A stretch of 64,000 bases of DNA from Prauserella salsuginis (lineage in GTDB: Bacteria; Actinomycetota; Actinomycetes; Mycobacteriales; Pseudonocardiaceae): assembly GCF_024648885.1 (NCBI RefSeq), contig NZ_JANBBF010000011.1, forward strand, positions 310,001 through 374,000, in the 5' to 3' direction. The first letter of the stretch is position 1. Every line of letters begins with the position of its first letter. Below the pieces are notes generated by a model that was not told the DNA's origin, did no database searches, and saw nothing but the letters and a program-made list of their open reading frames with translations. Shown one piece after another: positions 48,475-57,644 of this stretch. The position numbers and the translations under genes were made by a program.

Positions 48475-51400
48475 ATGTTCCGCAAAGTGCTCGTCGCCAA
48501 CCGGGGCGAGATCGCCATCCGCGCGTTCCGCGCTGCCTATGAACTGGGTGCGGGAACCGTGGCCGTGTTTCCGCGCGAGGACCGCAACTCGCTGCACCGA
48601 CTGAAGGCCGACGAGGCCTACGAGATCGGCGAACCGGGACATCCGGTGCGGGCCTACCTGTCGGTGGACGAGGTCGTCCGCGCCGCGCAGCGCGCCGGCG
48701 CGGATGCCGTCTACCCGGGGTACGGCTTCTTGTCCGAGAACCCCGACCTCGCGCGCGCGTGCGAGGAAGCCGGCATCACGTTCGTCGGCCCGGACGCCGA
48801 GACCCTCGAACTGACCGGCAACAAGGCCCGCGCCGTCGCGGCCGCCCGCGAGGCCGGGGTGCCGGTGCTCGGCTCGTCGGCCCCGTCGGCCGACGTCGAC
48901 GAGCTGGTCGCCGCCGCTGAGCAGCTGACGTTCCCGGTGTTCGTCAAGGCCGTCGCCGGCGGTGGCGGGCGCGGCATGCGGCGGGTCGAGGATCCGGCGC
49001 AGCTGCGGGAGGCCATCGAGGCTGCCTCCCGCGAGGCGGAATCGGCGTTCGGTGACGCGACGGTGTTCCTCGAACAGGCCGTCGTCGAGCCGCGGCACAT
49101 CGAGGTGCAGGTCCTCGCCGACGGCCAGGGCAACGTCATCCACCTCTACGAGCGCGATTGTTCGGTGCAGCGCAGGCACCAGAAGGTCGTCGAGCTGGCG
49201 CCGGCGCCGAACCTCGACCCGGACCTGCGCGAGCGGATCTGCGCCGATGCCGTGAAGCTCGCCCGGCAGATGGGCTACCGCAACGCGGGCACCGTCGAGT
49301 TCCTTGTCGACCGCAGCGGCAACCACGTCTTCATCGAGATGAACCCGCGGATCCAGGTGGAGCACACGGTGACCGAGGAGGTCACCGACGTCGACCTGGT
49401 GCAGTCGCAGCTGCGCATCGCCTCGGGGGCGAGCCTGGCCGATCTCGGGCTGTCGCAGGAGGCGATCTACCTGCGCGGCGCGGCGATGCAGTGCCGGATC
49501 ACCACCGAGGATCCGGCCAACGGGTTCCGTCCCGACACCGGCATGATCAGCGCCTACCGTTCGCCGGGTGGGTCCGGTATCCGCCTCGACGGCGGTACGG
49601 CTTTCTCCGGTACGGAGATCAGCGCGCATTTCGATTCGATGCTGGTCAAGCTGACCTGCCGCGGGCGGACGTTCGACACGGCGGTGGGCCGTGCCCGGCG
49701 CGCGCTCGCCGAGTTCCGCATCCGCGGTGTCGCGACGAACATCCCGTTCCTGCAGGCCGTGCTCGACGATCCGGATTTCCAGGCGGGACGGGTCACCACG
49801 GCGTTCATCGAGGAGCGGCCGCATCTGCTCACCGCGCGCCACTCGGCCGACCGCGGCACCCGGCTGCTGACCTATCTCGCCGACGTCACGGTCAACAAAC
49901 CGCACGGCGAGCGGCCGCGGCTGGTCGACCCGGAGGAGAAGATCCCGGCGCTGCCGTCCGGTGCGCCGCCCGCGGGGTCAAAGCAGAAGCTCACCGAGCT
50001 CGGTCCCGAGGGTTTCGCGCAGTGGATGCGCACCTCCGGCACGGTCGGTGTCACCGACACGACGTTCCGTGACGCCCACCAGTCGCTGCTGGCCACGCGT
50101 GTGCGCACGAAGGACCTGACGGCCATCGCACCCGCCGTGGCCCACACGATGCCGCAGCTGCTGTCGGTGGAGTGTTGGGGCGGCGCGACCTACGACGTCG
50201 CGTTGCGGTTCCTGGCCGAGGACCCGTGGGAACGTCTCGCGCTGTTGCGGGAGGCGATGCCGAACGTGTGCCTGCAGATGTTGTTGCGGGGGCGCAACAC
50301 CGTCGGCTACACGCCGTACCCCACCGAGGTCACCGACGCGTTCGTCGAGGAGGCCACGGAGACCGGCATCGACATCTTCCGCATCTTCGACGCGCTCAAC
50401 GACGTATCGCAGATGCGGCCCGCGATCGACGCCGTGCGGGCGACCGGGAAGTCGGTGGCCGAGGTGGCGTTGTGCTACACCTCGGACCTGTCCGAGCCGG
50501 GCGAGAAACTGTACACACTGGACTACTACCTGCGACTGGCCGAACAGATCGTCGAGGCGGGCGCGCACGTCCTGGCGATCAAGGACATGGCGGGCCTGCT
50601 GCGTGCCCCCGCAGCCGAGAAGCTCGTCACGGCGCTGCGCCGGGAGTTCGACCTGCCGGTGCACATCCACACCCACGACACCGCGGGCGGTCAGCTCGCC
50701 ACGTACCTGGCCGCGATCCGTGCGGGAGCCGACGCGGTGGACGGGGCGGTCGCGTCGATGGCGGGCACCACGTCGCAACCGTCGCTGTCGGCCATCGTCG
50801 CCGCGACCGATCACTCCGACCGGCCGACCGGGCTGGACCTGCGGGCGGTCGGCGATCTCGAGCCGTACTGGGAGACGGTGCGGAAGATCTACGCCCCGTT
50901 CGAGGCGGGGCTGGCCTCGCCGACCGGCCGGGTCTACGACCACGAGATCCCCGGCGGTCAGCTGTCCAACCTGCGCACGCAGGCGAAGGCGCTCGGACTG
51001 GGCGACCGGTTCGAAGAGGTCGAGGCGATGTACGCCGCGGCCGACCGGATGCTCGGTCACATCGTCAAGGTCACGCCCTCGTCCAAGGTGGTCGGTGACC
51101 TGGCGCTGCACCTCGTGGGTGCGGGCGTGGCACCGGCCGAGTTCGAGGCCGAGCCCGGCAAGTTCGACATCCCCGACTCCGTCGTCGGATTCCTGCGCGG
51201 CGAGCTCGGCGACCCGCCGGGCGGCTGGCCCGAGCCGTTCCGTACGAAGGCCCTTCAGGGGCGTGCCGAGGCCAAGCCCGAATCGACGTTGTCCGAAGAG
51301 GACCGGAAGGCGCTCGACACGGATCGGCGGGCCACGCTGAACCGGCTGCTGTTCGCCGGCCCCACCAAGGAGTTCGACGCCCACCGCGACGCGTACGGCG

Positions 51401-51849
51401 ACACGAGTGTGCTGCCGAGCAAGGACTTCTTCTACGGCCTGCGGCCGGGGGAGGAGTACACGGTGGACCTCGAGCCGGGAGTGCGGCTGTTCATCGCACT
51501 CGAGGCGATCGGTGAGGCCGACCAACGCGGCATGCGCACCGTGATGTCCACACTGAACGGTCAGATGCGGCCGATCCCGGTGCGCGACCGGTCCGTGGCC
51601 ACGGACGTGCCCGTGGCGGAGAAGGCCGACAGTCGCGATCCGAACCAGGTCGCGGCGCCGTTCGCGGGCGTCGTCACGCTGCAGGTCGGCGAGGGCGACT
51701 CGATCGAGGCGGGCGACACGGTGGCGACCATCGAGGCGATGAAGATGGAGGCCGCCATCACCGCTCCCACGGGCGGCACGGTGCGACGGCTCGCCATCAC
51801 CACGGTGCAGCAGGTCGAGGGCGGCGACCTGCTGATCGTCCTGGAGTGA
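48475..51849 (+). CDS. pyc: Pyruvate carboxylase
   Basis: This 1,124-residue biotin enzyme carboxylates pyruvate to oxaloacetate (anaplerosis). In order: biotin carboxylase (1-450; VANRGEIAIRAFRAA, KAVAGGGGRGMR, EMNPRIQVEHTVTEE), carboxyltransferase TIM barrel (about 530-800; TDTTFRDAHQSLLATRVR, HIHTHDTAGGQ), allosteric/linker region, and biotinyl carrier domain (1050-1124) with EAMKMEAAI, biotin on K1090. The length is typical of single-chain Pyc. GGAAGGA lies about 7 nt before the ATG. Monocistronic. Oxaloacetate and pyruvate supply link it to the branched-chain genes only loosely. Confidence 0.98.
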   Translation: MFRKVLVANRGEIAIRAFRAAYELGAGTVAVFPREDRNSLHRLKADEAYEIGEPGHPVRAYLSVDEVVRAAQRAGADAVYPGYGFLSENPDLARACEEAGITFVGPDAETLELTGNKARAVAAAREAGVPVLGSSAPSADVDELVAAAEQLTFPVFVKAVAGGGGRGMRRVEDPAQLREAIEAASREAESAFGDATVFLEQAVVEPRHIEVQVLADGQGNVIHLYERDCSVQRRHQKVVELAPAPNLDPDLRERICADAVKLARQMGYRNAGTVEFLVDRSGNHVFIEMNPRIQVEHTVTEEVTDVDLVQSQLRIASGASLADLGLSQEAIYLRGAAMQCRITTEDPANGFRPDTGMISAYRSPGGSGIRLDGGTAFSGTEISAHFDSMLVKLTCRGRTFDTAVGRARRALAEFRIRGVATNIPFLQAVLDDPDFQAGRVTTAFIEERPHLLTARHSADRGTRLLTYLADVTVNKPHGERPRLVDPEEKIPALPSGAPPAGSKQKLTELGPEGFAQWMRTSGTVGVTDTTFRDAHQSLLATRVRTKDLTAIAPAVAHTMPQLLSVECWGGATYDVALRFLAEDPWERLALLREAMPNVCLQMLLRGRNTVGYTPYPTEVTDAFVEEATETGIDIFRIFDALNDVSQMRPAIDAVRATGKSVAEVALCYTSDLSEPGEKLYTLDYYLRLAEQIVEAGAHVLAIKDMAGLLRAPAAEKLVTALRREFDLPVHIHTHDTAGGQLATYLAAIRAGADAVDGAVASMAGTTSQPSLSAIVAATDHSDRPTGLDLRAVGDLEPYWETVRKIYAPFEAGLASPTGRVYDHEIPGGQLSNLRTQAKALGLGDRFEEVEAMYAAADRMLGHIVKVTPSSKVVGDLALHLVGAGVAPAEFEAEPGKFDIPDSVVGFLRGELGDPPGGWPEPFRTKALQGRAEAKPESTLSEEDRKALDTDRRATLNRLLFAGPTKEFDAHRDAYGDTSVLPSKDFFYGLRPGEEYTVDLEPGVRLFIALEAIGEADQRGMRTVMSTLNGQMRPIPVRDRSVATDVPVAEKADSRDPNQVAAPFAGVVTLQVGEGDSIEAGDTVATIEAMKMEAAITAPTGGTVRRLAITTVQQVEGGDLLIVLE

Positions 51850-52068
51850 CCGCCGGCCGGTGCGTCACCCGAGTGCGGCGAGGGTGTCGTCGAGCTCGGT
51901 GACGCACCGGTGGCGCCGGTCGCCCGCGGGCTGCAGCAGGCCGCGGGCGACCGTTGTCGAGGAGCCCGGTCGGTTCGGCCGGCGACGTACATCACGAACG
52001 CCCGGTCGCGGCGGCCGGGCGGCCGAGGTCACCCGCGTGCGGTGCGGCTGACGAGTACCGTGCCCCCG

Positions 52069-52947
52069 GTGAGGATTCAGGCGATACCGCAATGGCAGGG
52101 TGCTCTCTCCGACGACGCGGCACGGCGGCTCCCCGCGGGATGTCGCGCTCTCGCGGCGTTGGCAGGGGAGGTCCTCGGCGCCGAGGTTCGCGGGGTTCCC
52201 GTGGTTGCGGACGCCACGGCCACTGTGGATGGTGTCGGACACCGGAATGCGTTGGTACGCAACCGGGACGCCGTGTTGGCTGCATTGGGTCCCGGCGGGC
52301 CGGTGTTGACCGTGGGCGGGGACTGCGGCGTTGATCTGGTCCCGGTGGGATTCGCGCGTCACCGCTACGGTCCGGAGCTGACGGTCGCGTGGTTCGACGC
52401 GCACGCGGATTGCAACACGGCCGACACCACGCCGTCCGGGGCGTTCCACGGTATGGTGCTGAGTGCGCTGTGTGGTCGGATGGAGCGTCGTAGCGCGCCG
52501 CCCGGCCGGCACTCCGGTGCCGACGCCCCGGCCGCAGACGCCGTCGACCGGGACTTCGACGCCAGTCCTGCCGTCGAGCGTGGGCGTGCGGTGCTCGTCG
52601 GCACGCGGGTGTTCGATCCGGAGGAACGCCGCGCCGTGGCCGAGGGTCTCGTGCGGCACGTTCCGCCGCCGGCCGAACCGGCCGCGGTGCGCGACGCCGT
52701 GGCGGATGGGCCGGTATATCTCCATGTCGACCTGGACGTCCTCGACCCCGCCGCGTTCGACGGCACGCGGTACCGCGAACCGGGTGGGCTCACGGTCGAC
52801 GGGCTCGTCGCGGCCATCGACGCCGCATCGCAGGGCCGAGTGGTCGGCGCCTCGCTGACCGAGTGCGCCACCACCGATCCGGTGTCGCTGCGGCGGCTCG
52901 TGCCCGTCCTCGAAGCGCTCGGCAGGGCCCTGGAACCCGGCCGCTGA
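52069..52947 (+). CDS. Arginase/agmatinase-fold protein with altered metal motif
   Basis: The 292-residue ureohydrolase-fold protein shows VLTVGGDCGVDLVPV, VAWFDAHADCNTADTTPSG, FHGMVLSALCG and VYLHVDLDVLDPAAFDG. DAHAD and DLDVLDP match manganese ligands of the family, but the usual GGDH is GGDC, so one ligand His is replaced by Cys. Whether it still hydrolyses a guanidino substrate is unknown; a related actinobacterial subfamily may share the change. The GTG at 52069 follows a TACCGT box (52056-52061) by exactly seven bases, a leaderless start. The frame open to 51910 is not coding. Confidence 0.83.
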   Translation: MRIQAIPQWQGALSDDAARRLPAGCRALAALAGEVLGAEVRGVPVVADATATVDGVGHRNALVRNRDAVLAALGPGGPVLTVGGDCGVDLVPVGFARHRYGPELTVAWFDAHADCNTADTTPSGAFHGMVLSALCGRMERRSAPPGRHSGADAPAADAVDRDFDASPAVERGRAVLVGTRVFDPEERRAVAEGLVRHVPPPAEPAAVRDAVADGPVYLHVDLDVLDPAAFDGTRYREPGGLTVDGLVAAIDAASQGRVVGASLTECATTDPVSLRRLVPVLEALGRALEPGR

Positions 52948-53211
52948 CACGGAAAGCGCGCGCCTGCCCGGAAGGAAGCCCCGCCCCGCCCCGGCGTGGC
53001 GTGGTGACCCCGGGGGGCGAGATGTGCGACCCGGGGCAGATGTGTGGCCCGGGCAGCTGGTCCCCGCGCCTGCCCGACCCACCGGTCGTACTGGGCTGCC
53101 CGGGTGAGTGCCGTGGTGCCTCCGCCAGTGCCGGTCTTCCGCCCCGCTGTTTCGTGTGGTGTGCTCGCTTCGTCCCTCCAATGACTGTGGGGAAGGGAGT
53201 TGTCACTGCCC

Positions 53212-54462
53212 GTGAGTGCTCACCGTGCACGAGAAGCGTCGGAGTCCGGCCTGTTGCGGGGCATCGGCGGGATCATGCGTCCCGAACTGGAGGATGTCGC
53301 CGGTGAGATCACCGCGGCGATCCGCGCGGCGATCCCCGAGTACCAGGGCTCGTTCGACGGCCCCTACGGCCGGTGGATGACCGAAGGTGTGCGACAGGCG
53401 ATCGCGCTGTTCGTCGACCGGCTCGGTGACCCCGCCGCGGTGTCCGCGACGCCGACGAACCCGCGCGGTTCCGCCGCACTGGACGGCCACGAGGTGCACC
53501 GCAGGATCGGCAGGCAGGAACTGCACGAGGGCCGCAGCCTGGACACGCTGCAGCGTGCCTACCGCATCGGGGTACGGGTGGCGTGGCGGCGGATCATGCT
53601 TCTCGGCAGGCGCAGCGGCTTCTCGTCGGCGGTCATGTCGCAGCTGGCCGACCGGATGCTGGCGTTGATGGACGAGCTCTCGTCCGTGGCGCTCGACGGC
53701 TACCGGGAGGCGGAGTCGGAGCCGGCCGATCCGGTGACGGCGGCGCGGCGACGGCTGGTCCGATTGCTCGTCTGTGGGCGCCCCGTCGCCCGGGACGACA
53801 TCGAGGATCTGGCCCGGCTCGCCCGCTGGCCCGTGCCCGACACGGTCACCGCGATCGCGTTGTGCCCTCCGGTGTGGCCGTCGTCGGGAGAGGTGCCCTG
53901 CGACATGCTGGCGGATCTGACCGGCACCAGTCCGTTCCTGCTCGCCCCCGGCGCCGTGACGGCCGACGAGGCGGCGCGGTTGCAGGCGTCGCTGGTCTGC
54001 GGGCCCGTCGGCGTCGGCGTGCCGGTCGAGCCGTTCGCCGCTGTGGACTCGTTGCGGCTCGCGCGGCGCGTGCTGGCGCTCGCCGGTGACGGCGCCCCGC
54101 CGTCGGAGGTCGTCGTATGGGCGGAGGAGCGTCTGCCCGAACTGCTGCTGCAGACGGCGGACGTCGTCACGGCCCAACTGCGCCGAAGGTTGTTCGAACC
54201 ATTGTCGGATCTCACGGACCGGCAGCGGGAACGCACGATCGAGACACTGCGCGCGTGGCTCGAGGAACAGGGCAACGCTCATGCCATGGCCGACCGGCTG
54301 GGACTTCATCCGCAGACGGTCCGGTATCGGATGCGGCGGATCGAGGACGCGTTCGGGCCGCGGCTCCGCGACGCCAGGGGACGGTTCGAACTCGAAATGG
54401 CCGTGTACAGCCTCAGCGGCGATGCGTCCGGCGGCACCGGGAGCGGATTCGTCAGCCGGTGA
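53212..54462 (+). CDS. PucR-type HTH transcriptional regulator
   Basis: The 416-residue product has an N-terminal helical sensory region (RsbRD/GGDEF-like, VHRRIGRQELHEGRSLDTLQRAYRIGVRVAWRRI) and a C-terminal PucR HTH: IETLRAWLEEQGNAHAMADRLGLHPQTVRYRMRRIEDAFG. The regulator's target is unknown; a secreted protein lies downstream. GGGAG is 12 nt before the GTG at 53212 and directly abuts a TTG at 53200, so the exact start is uncertain. Confidence 0.87.
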   Translation: MSAHRAREASESGLLRGIGGIMRPELEDVAGEITAAIRAAIPEYQGSFDGPYGRWMTEGVRQAIALFVDRLGDPAAVSATPTNPRGSAALDGHEVHRRIGRQELHEGRSLDTLQRAYRIGVRVAWRRIMLLGRRSGFSSAVMSQLADRMLALMDELSSVALDGYREAESEPADPVTAARRRLVRLLVCGRPVARDDIEDLARLARWPVPDTVTAIALCPPVWPSSGEVPCDMLADLTGTSPFLLAPGAVTADEAARLQASLVCGPVGVGVPVEPFAAVDSLRLARRVLALAGDGAPPSEVVVWAEERLPELLLQTADVVTAQLRRRLFEPLSDLTDRQRERTIETLRAWLEEQGNAHAMADRLGLHPQTVRYRMRRIEDAFGPRLRDARGRFELEMAVYSLSGDASGGTGSGFVSR

Positions 54463-54619
54463 CAACGCGGCCGGAAAAGTTGCGCCACCGGTGAGCGCTG
54501 AGCGGTCCGCGGTGCGAATGTCTTGTTTCGGCCGATCCGACCGACCTAGCGTCGCATGAGGCGATCCGGCGCGCCGGGTCATTGCCACGAGATCGGCCGG
54601 TCTTGCACGAGTTGTCGCA

Positions 54620-54661
54620 CCAAGAGTCTGTCCCACCAAGAGTCTGTTCCCCCAAGAGTCT
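54620..54661 (+). repeat. Three CCAAGAGTCT iterons before the secreted-protein gene
   Basis: CCAAGAGTCT occurs at 54620, 54636 and 54652, each exactly 16 bp apart, ending 24 nt before the ATG of the secreted protein. They could be regulator half-sites, possibly for PucR, or part of the leader RNA. Confidence 0.7.
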
Positions 54662-54685
54662 TCGCCCAACGGAGGATGGAGTTCG

Positions 54686-55315
54686 ATGCGTACACGTATG
54701 CCGGGCATCATGAGTGGTCTGGCCCTGTCGGCGGCGATCGCCCTCGCGGCGGCACCGGCCGCATCGGCGGCGCAGGACATCACCGTCACCAACCCGAACG
54801 AGGACGGAACGGTGGCCGCCACGGCCTCCGACGTCCGTTTCACCGACAGCGACACGGGCACCGAGGTGACCTGCTCGTCGTCGGCCGCCGACGGCACGAT
54901 CGCCAGTGGAGACCACACCACGCCCGCGGCCATCGGCGACCTGTCGGTGAGCTTCGAGGACTGCAACGGCCCGCTCGGTAGCGTGTCGTTGACGCCGAAC
55001 GGCCAGCCGTACCAGCTGCACATCGATGCCTTCGACAGCGGAACCGGCGTCTCGACCGGTTGGGTCGGCGAGGTCAACGTCAGCGTCTCGACCTCCACTT
55101 GCAGTTTCGAGGCCGTCGGCAACGCGCCCGGCCGGTACGACAACGGCACGGGCGAGCTCACTCTGACCCCGGACGTCGCGCTGCCGGACGGTGTCGCGCC
55201 GCTCGAGGCCAGGAACGTCGGCGGGTGCTTCGGAATGGTCAACGAGGGTGACGCACTGACCTTCGAGGCCGTCTACGAGGTCACCGACCCGGACACGCCG
55301 ATCACCATCAGCTGA
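54686..55315 (+). CDS. Secreted hypothetical protein
   Basis: The 209-residue product begins with a classical signal peptide (MRTRMPGIMSGLALSAAIA then APAASA|AQD). The mature part is Thr/Ser/Asp-rich and beta-strand-like (DITVTNPNEDGTVAATASDVRF), with four cysteines (TCSSS, EDCNG, STCSF, GGCFG) that could form two disulfides. No family is recognised with confidence; PraB-like and other small exported beta proteins are possible. Strong GGAGG/ATGGAG sequences precede the ATG, and three 16-bp-spaced iterons lie just upstream. It is the next gene after the PucR regulator. Confidence 0.8.
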   Translation: MRTRMPGIMSGLALSAAIALAAAPAASAAQDITVTNPNEDGTVAATASDVRFTDSDTGTEVTCSSSAADGTIASGDHTTPAAIGDLSVSFEDCNGPLGSVSLTPNGQPYQLHIDAFDSGTGVSTGWVGEVNVSVSTSTCSFEAVGNAPGRYDNGTGELTLTPDVALPDGVAPLEARNVGGCFGMVNEGDALTFEAVYEVTDPDTPITIS

Positions 55316-55444
55316 CGCGGCCCCGGCGAATCGACAGCCCCGAGGGCACCCTGGTTGCTCCCGCCACCGCCGGCCGGACACGTTCCGCGCGGGCAGTGCC
55401 GACGGTCACGACCGGGGTGCCCCGGGGCGTCGGTGCGTTCGGGG

Positions 55445-56482
55445 TCATTCCGGCGGGTGGCCGACCGGGACGAGCATCGTCGGGATCTCCGATTCGGGAA
55501 CGCCGAGCAGCTGGGACAGGTTGGCGTCGTCGAAATCGGACACGGCACAGCAGGCCAGGCCGAGTGCCGTGGCGATGAGGTACACGTTCTGCACCGCGAT
55601 ACCGGAGTCGACGTGCATCGTCCGGTAGTGCCGCAACGGTTTGCGCTGGAACGCGACGTCCATCTGCGTCGTCAGCGCGATCGTGACCGGTGCCGCGGCG
55701 AACTCCGGCTGCCAGTACACCTGCTGGAGCGGCCGCACCGGATCCGCCGTGGTGAGGCGGGTGAGCTCGTGGGCGATGGCCTCGTAGCGGTACACGCCCG
55801 GTTCGAGGATATCGGTGCCGCGGATCAGGACGTACGCCCGCAGCAGGTCCAGACCATCACCGCTCGGAGCCATGCCCATCGGGTGGTGCTCGGACCCGTA
55901 GGCGGGTTCGAACCGCTGCACGCCGAGGGCGAACCGCAGCAACCCGCTCAGCGCCGCGAGGTCCAGGCCACGGTGGGCGAACACGTCCCAGGACCGGCGC
56001 TTGACCAACGTCTTCACCAGGTCGGTGCGGGGCGGCTCGACGTCGGGAAGGGGGATCCGGCGCAGTGCGGGCAGCGTGTCCGGCGACGGTGGCGTCTGGC
56101 CGTTGAGCAGCCGGTGCACGGCGAGCGCGCGCTGGACGGTGTCGCGTACCGCGGGGTCGGTGGCGCCGTCGTCGGCGGGCTGCGGCGGGGCGGGTTCGGG
56201 TTCCGGCGGAGTCGCCGTGCTGTCCGGTGCACTGTCGGCCGGATACGGCGGGTCGTCTGGGTCGGGGAGGGCGTGGCGGCCGCTGGTGCTGGTGGGCCGG
56301 GCGGTGGAGTGACCGGGGTCGGCGGCGTGCTGCGCTGGGTAGGGCTGCTGCGGCGGGTGCGGCTCCTGCGATGGGTACTGCTGCTGTGGTTCGGCACCGA
56401 CACCGGGGAGCCACTCGTCGTAACCGGCCGCGTGGTGGCGGTCGTACTCCGAACCCCAATCGTGGCTCAGCGGCTCACCCAT
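55445..56482 (-). CDS. SagB-type nitroreductase-like dehydrogenase
   Basis: The 345-residue product has a Pro/Gln-rich disordered N-terminus (residues 1-105) and a C-terminal FMN-dependent SagB/nitroreductase domain: VKRRSWDVFAHRGLDLAALSGLLRFALG, GVYRYEAIAHELTRL, VDSGIAVQNVYLIATALGLACCAVSDFDD and VPVGHPPE. SagB enzymes oxidise azolines to azoles in RiPP pathways, but many stand alone. No cyclodehydratase or precursor gene is recognised here. GGGGAGGGA lies just before the ATG at 56482. An unknown gene (56770-57480) lies upstream in the same direction. Confidence 0.85.
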   Translation of the reverse strand: MGEPLSHDWGSEYDRHHAAGYDEWLPGVGAEPQQQYPSQEPHPPQQPYPAQHAADPGHSTARPTSTSGRHALPDPDDPPYPADSAPDSTATPPEPEPAPPQPADDGATDPAVRDTVQRALAVHRLLNGQTPPSPDTLPALRRIPLPDVEPPRTDLVKTLVKRRSWDVFAHRGLDLAALSGLLRFALGVQRFEPAYGSEHHPMGMAPSGDGLDLLRAYVLIRGTDILEPGVYRYEAIAHELTRLTTADPVRPLQQVYWQPEFAAAPVTIALTTQMDVAFQRKPLRHYRTMHVDSGIAVQNVYLIATALGLACCAVSDFDDANLSQLLGVPESEIPTMLVPVGHPPE

Positions 56483-56547
56483 TGGTCCCTCCCCGTTACG
56501 CCTGGTCACGTCGAGCGCACGCCAAAACGCATCGTAACCGGTTCGGT

Positions 56548-56751
56548 CTAGTAATCGGGCCGTGTGAGCGAAGCCACGAGTTCACCGAAGCGCTTCCGGT
56601 CGGCGCGATCGCGGGCCGTCGTGGTGATGATCACCTCGTCGCCCCGGTGCCGGCGGTCGGCCGGTCCGGTCGTGACCGCACGGTCGCCGGGCAGCAGACG
56701 AGCCGGAACGCCGACCGGTCGCGCCTCGCGACGAGGAGCGAGTCGCTCCGA
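56548..56751 (-). pseudogene. Start-less coding-like frame, possible gene remnant
   Basis: Between the SagB gene and its upstream neighbour, one minus-strand frame is open for 67 codons and ends in TAG at 56548-56550. Its end (DEVIITTTARDRADRKRFGEL, then VASLTRPDY) reads like a genuine protein C-terminus with GC-rich third positions. It has no usable start codon until very late. It may be the tail of a frameshifted or deleted gene. The family is not recognised. Confidence 0.35.
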
Positions 56752-56769
56752 TCACGGCCGAGGTGGGGT

Positions 56770-57480
56770 TCAGCCGCCGGTCAGATACCCGTAGTGCTCG
56801 CCGAACGGACCGTCGAGGTGGACGGTGATCTCGTCCCCGCCGACGTCGGTGACCTGTTCGATCCGGTCGCCGCCGTCCCACCAGTACACCGCGGGCGTGA
56901 CCCGGGTCCGCTCGTCCCGAGCGAAGGCGTCGGCGGCCATGCCCGCGAGCTGTTCCAGCGCGACGGCGAGGTCCGGACCTGCCGGCACGTGGTAGAGCAG
57001 CGCGGAGTTGACCGGGGTCGCCATCAGTGCACCGTGGCGGAACTCGTCCCGCCCGGTGCACTGCGACAGCACCTCCGGTAGGAGCAATGCGAGCGCGCCC
57101 GCGTGGTCGCCGGTCACCATCCACACGTCGTGACCGAGCTGTTCGGGACCGTCCACCGGCGCGGCCCGCAGGTTGCTCATCGCCGCACCGAACAGCTCCT
57201 CAGGGTCGTAACGCGCGACCGTGTCGCTGCCCAGGTAGCGATACATGTCCGGCAGGTCGTGCACGTAGAGCGTCAACGTGCCCTGCAGCATCGACGTCGC
57301 GTACTCCCAGCCGAGTTCGTGGAGGTCGACCGCCGCGGGAACCATGCGCGGGAAGATCGTGCCGTCGGGCGGCGTCGTACCGCTGGGCGGTGCCGTGCCG
57401 GCAGGGGCGCCGGGGCCGAGGATCCGCGCGAGCCGTTCGTCGTCGGTCTCGTCCTGTCCGCCGAACAGGGGCGTGCTCAT
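56770..57480 (-). CDS. Hypothetical protein
   Basis: This 236-residue soluble protein begins MSTPLFGGQDETDDERLARIL, has a Gly/Pro/Thr linker (about 22-45), then an alpha/beta domain with PAAVDLHELGWEYATSMLQGTL, LLLPEVLSQCTGRDEFRHGALMATPVNSALLYHVP and a final VHLDGPFGEHYGYL. No signal peptide or membrane segment. I do not recognise the family; the pattern vaguely resembles DUF1444-like proteins. It lies upstream of the SagB gene in the same direction and downstream of helD, so a functional link to SagB is possible but unproven. Confidence 0.75.
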   Translation of the reverse strand: MSTPLFGGQDETDDERLARILGPGAPAGTAPPSGTTPPDGTIFPRMVPAAVDLHELGWEYATSMLQGTLTLYVHDLPDMYRYLGSDTVARYDPEELFGAAMSNLRAAPVDGPEQLGHDVWMVTGDHAGALALLLPEVLSQCTGRDEFRHGALMATPVNSALLYHVPAGPDLAVALEQLAGMAADAFARDERTRVTPAVYWWDGGDRIEQVTDVGGDEITVHLDGPFGEHYGYLTGG

Positions 57481-57644
57481 GGTGCTCCCCGGAAGGTCGC
57501 GTGTCGTGAGGCGGGCAGCCTAGCGCCCTCGGCAGCGCGGCGCGGGCGAAACGGGCGAATCGGCGCCCCTCGACACGACGCCTCGTTTCCCAGCGAATCG
57601 GCGCCCCCGTGTCCCAGAATCTCGGCGCCCCGGTGTCTCGGTTC

